From CAZFDT01 sp964518335 (GTDB lineage Bacteria; Planctomycetota; Phycisphaerae; Phycisphaerales; Phycisphaeraceae), in assembly GCA_964518335.1 (NCBI GenBank), contig CAZFDT010000016.1, positions 14,935-78,934 on the forward strand: 64,000 bases of DNA, written 5' to 3'. Below are positions 62,166 to 64,000 of the stretch, piece by piece. Both the position numbers and the translations under genes were made by a program. The notes under the pieces are model-generated. The model ran no database searches. It was not told where the DNA came from and worked only from the letters and a program-made list of their open reading frames with translations. Position 1 is the stretch's first letter. Every line of letters begins with the position of its first letter.

Positions 62166-64000
62166 TCACTCGAAGGCCAGGGTGTTGTCGTGCTGGTTGC
62201 GTTCGATCTTGCGTGTGTTCTTCGCCGTCTCCTCGGCGGCGCGGGCGATACGGTCCTCGGTGGGCGAGGCCTGCAGCGACATCAACGCCGCAGCGTTGAA
62301 CGTGCCGCGGATCTCGACGGTGCGCTTGGCGACGTCGGCGAGACCGTCCAGTTCAGACATGAAGTCGGCGGGCGACTTGAGCCGACCTGGCGTGTCCGTG
62401 GATGTTGCTTCTGCACGCTTGCTCGCAGCCTCGGCGACCGCATCCTCCCACTCGCGCCGTGCATCGGCGAGGGCACGTTCGGACTCGCTGCGCTGCTTGT
62501 CGTAGGCGTCGGTGAGTTGCGCGCGGGCGTCCTCGTACTCCTGGCCAATGGCCCCGAGCGTGTTCTCGTGGGTCTGCCGAGCCTGATCACGCCGGCTGCG
62601 ACGCTGGTCCTCGGTCTGCTGCAGCATGGCGTCACGTTCGCGGTCGATGCGGCGATCGTCGGCGGCGCGGTTCTGATCGGCGAGTTGCTTGGCGGTGTCG
62701 GCGTCGAAGCTCGAATCGAACAGCCCTTGCAGTTCCAGCAGCCGCTTGGCGGTCCAGTTGACCGCGCCACCCCACGCCCCCCGGAAGCTGGCGGTGAACG
62801 CGATCCACGTCCGCTGCAAGAAGGCGGTGGTCTCGATGAACGCCACCTCCAGGCCGTGCCACACCATCTCGAACGCGGCCAGCGCCCCGTAGAACGCCCC
62901 GTAGGCGATGCTCATGAAGGTCTCTTTGAACCCCAGCCAGTAGCCATTGAGGGCATTGATCCCGCGCTGCCACTCCATCTTCAAGGTCAGCCACAGGACC
63001 TTGGCCGCCAAGGAGACGTCGCCTGAGGCCAGGGCATCGGCAATGCCCTGGTAGGCGGTCAGGGCGGTCTTCTTGAGCTCGCCGAAGCGGTCGCCCAGCC
63101 AGCGGAGGGCGTCGGCCCCGGCGCCGGATGTATAGAGTAGATACGCACCCAGCGCCCCGATGGCCGTGATGACCAGGGCGATCGGCGACACCAGGGCCGC
63201 GATGACGCTGCCCAGCACGCCAAAAGCCGCACCCACGCCCGTGATCACGGTGGCGATCGCACCGAACACCCCGCCCAAAGCGGAGATTGCCAGGCCGACG
63301 GCGACCAGGGCCCCGCCCGCGGCGACCACACCCACCACCACCTTGCTGACGGTCATGACCATCTGGCGGTTGGTCTTGATCCAATCCACGACCGTCACCG
63401 CCACACGGATGATGCGTTCGATGAGCTTGGTGAGCGCCGGGGCCAGGGCCGCACCGATGGCGAAGACACCGCGCTTGATCACCTTGATGAGGTCGTCGAG
63501 CGTGTCGCCGAACACCACCGCCGCCTGGGCGTCCTCGTTGGCGATGGTCAGTCCCAGGTCACGGGCTCGCTGCTGCAAGGTCTCGATGCCCTCGGCACCG
63601 TCAGCGAACAAGGGCAAGAGTCTCGTGCCCGACCGCCCGAGCAACTGCATCGCCAAGGCCGCTTTCTTCGATGGGTCTTCGACTTTCGAGAGCCTGTCCG
63701 CCACGAGTTTGAACTGATCTTCAGGCTTGAGCCCTCGGAGCTGCTCGAAGGCCAGGCCCAGATCGGCCAGGCCGTCCGTGGCCGTAGACAGACCACGGCC
63801 CGCGTCGTTGATCGTGCGCTGCATGACACGGATGCCGGTCTCGAGGGTTTCGATATCGGTGCCAGACTGGCTGGCGGCGTAAGCCAGTTCCGACAATGAC
63901 TCCACGCTCACGCCGGTGCGCTGGCTCATCTTTGAGAGCGAATCACCGAACCCGGCGAAGGATTTCACGGCGGCGCCCAGCCCTGCGGCGGCGACGGCAC
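62166..64000 (-). CDS. phage tail tape-measure protein (partial, runs past the window)
   Basis: At least 611 residues are encoded; the frame continues upstream (AAAGLGAA before VKSFAGFGDSL) past base 64000, so the true start is outside. FGDSLSKMSQRTGVSVESLSELAYAASQSG and FKLVADRLSKVEDPSKKAALAMQLLG are the tape-measure signature. A hydrophobic glycine/alanine-rich stretch of about 100 residues (VVVGVVAAGGALVAVGLAISALGG and following) is followed by INALNGYWLGFKETF and a long charged coiled coil (DRRIDRERDAMLQQTEDQRRSRRDQ, SERALADARREWEDAVAEAASKRAE). It would set tail length. Confidence 0.85.
   Translation of the reverse strand, partial: AVAAAGLGAAVKSFAGFGDSLSKMSQRTGVSVESLSELAYAASQSGTDIETLETGIRVMQRTINDAGRGLSTATDGLADLGLAFEQLRGLKPEDQFKLVADRLSKVEDPSKKAALAMQLLGRSGTRLLPLFADGAEGIETLQQRARDLGLTIANEDAQAAVVFGDTLDDLIKVIKRGVFAIGAALAPALTKLIERIIRVAVTVVDWIKTNRQMVMTVSKVVVGVVAAGGALVAVGLAISALGGVFGAIATVITGVGAAFGVLGSVIAALVSPIALVITAIGALGAYLLYTSGAGADALRWLGDRFGELKKTALTAYQGIADALASGDVSLAAKVLWLTLKMEWQRGINALNGYWLGFKETFMSIAYGAFYGALAAFEMVWHGLEVAFIETTAFLQRTWIAFTASFRGAWGGAVNWTAKRLLELQGLFDSSFDADTAKQLADQNRAADDRRIDRERDAMLQQTEDQRRSRRDQARQTHENTLGAIGQEYEDARAQLTDAYDKQRSESERALADARREWEDAVAEAASKRAEATSTDTPGRLKSPADFMSELDGLADVAKRTVEIRGTFNAAALMSLQASPTEDRIARAAEETAKNTRKIERNQHDNTLAFE

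Overview
The window is GC-rich DNA that looks like a planctomycete, probably of the Phycisphaerae type. Pointers are a giant LEPR-XLL surface protein, PEP-CTERM tails next to dockerin-like calcium repeats, DUF4838 and TIGR03790 proteins, a DUF6785-like membrane protein, and carbohydrate genes without any SusC/SusD pair. This placement is inferred from protein families only; no rRNA gene is present.

Bases 1 to about 47.65 kb read as host chromosome: a large carbohydrate-utilisation region. It holds a GH130-like enzyme, a cytoplasmic heparinase II/III-like protein, an HpcH/HpaI aldolase, an SDR dehydrogenase, and an eight-gene operon (12117-21405). That operon encodes a Gfo/Idh/MocA dehydrogenase, a complete Opp-family ABC importer, a sugar-phosphate isomerase-like protein and a zinc-type dehydrogenase. 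Around it lie three exported DUF4838 proteins, three beta-propeller proteins with a common C-terminal domain, a matrixin protease, a PEP-CTERM protein, the 1677-residue LEPR-XLL protein, a TIGR03790 protein, an SSS symporter and a TIM-barrel lipoprotein. A GntR/LacI-type regulator (33766-34974) sits among them. Short palindromes resembling TGATATATATCA lie in front of most transcription units, including the regulator, so I propose one regulon. A working model is that surface proteins cut a uronate-rich, possibly sulfated glycan, the Opp importer takes up oligosaccharides, and the lyase, phosphorylase, dehydrogenases and aldolase degrade them. The substrate is inferred. Three genes here are decaying: an N-acylglucosamine 2-epimerase fragment, a sulfatase tail and an aldo/keto reductase lacking its catalytic tyrosine.

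At 47.65-47.74 kb there is a 3' half of tRNA-Gly(CCC) on the minus strand followed by a terminator-like hairpin. This is what remains on the host side when an element integrates into a tRNA gene. Everything to the right looks accessory. First comes a 300-bp mosaic of tyrosine integrase, tape-measure and probable methylase fragments. Then come toxin-antitoxin modules (excisionase-fold/PIN, HipBA with two operators, VapBC, an orphan DUF1778 antitoxin) on either side of a cassette made of a large serine recombinase and two ParB/RepB-like proteins. Two unknown or repeat-type DNA-binding genes follow the cassette. From 58.8 kb to the end lies a minus-strand phage tail module ending in a partial tape-measure gene. 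The other end of the element and the intact tRNA should lie beyond 64 kb.

The two most promising leads for undescribed biology are the palindrome regulon in the carbohydrate region and the recombinase/ParB/RepB cassette with its adjacent homing-repeat protein.
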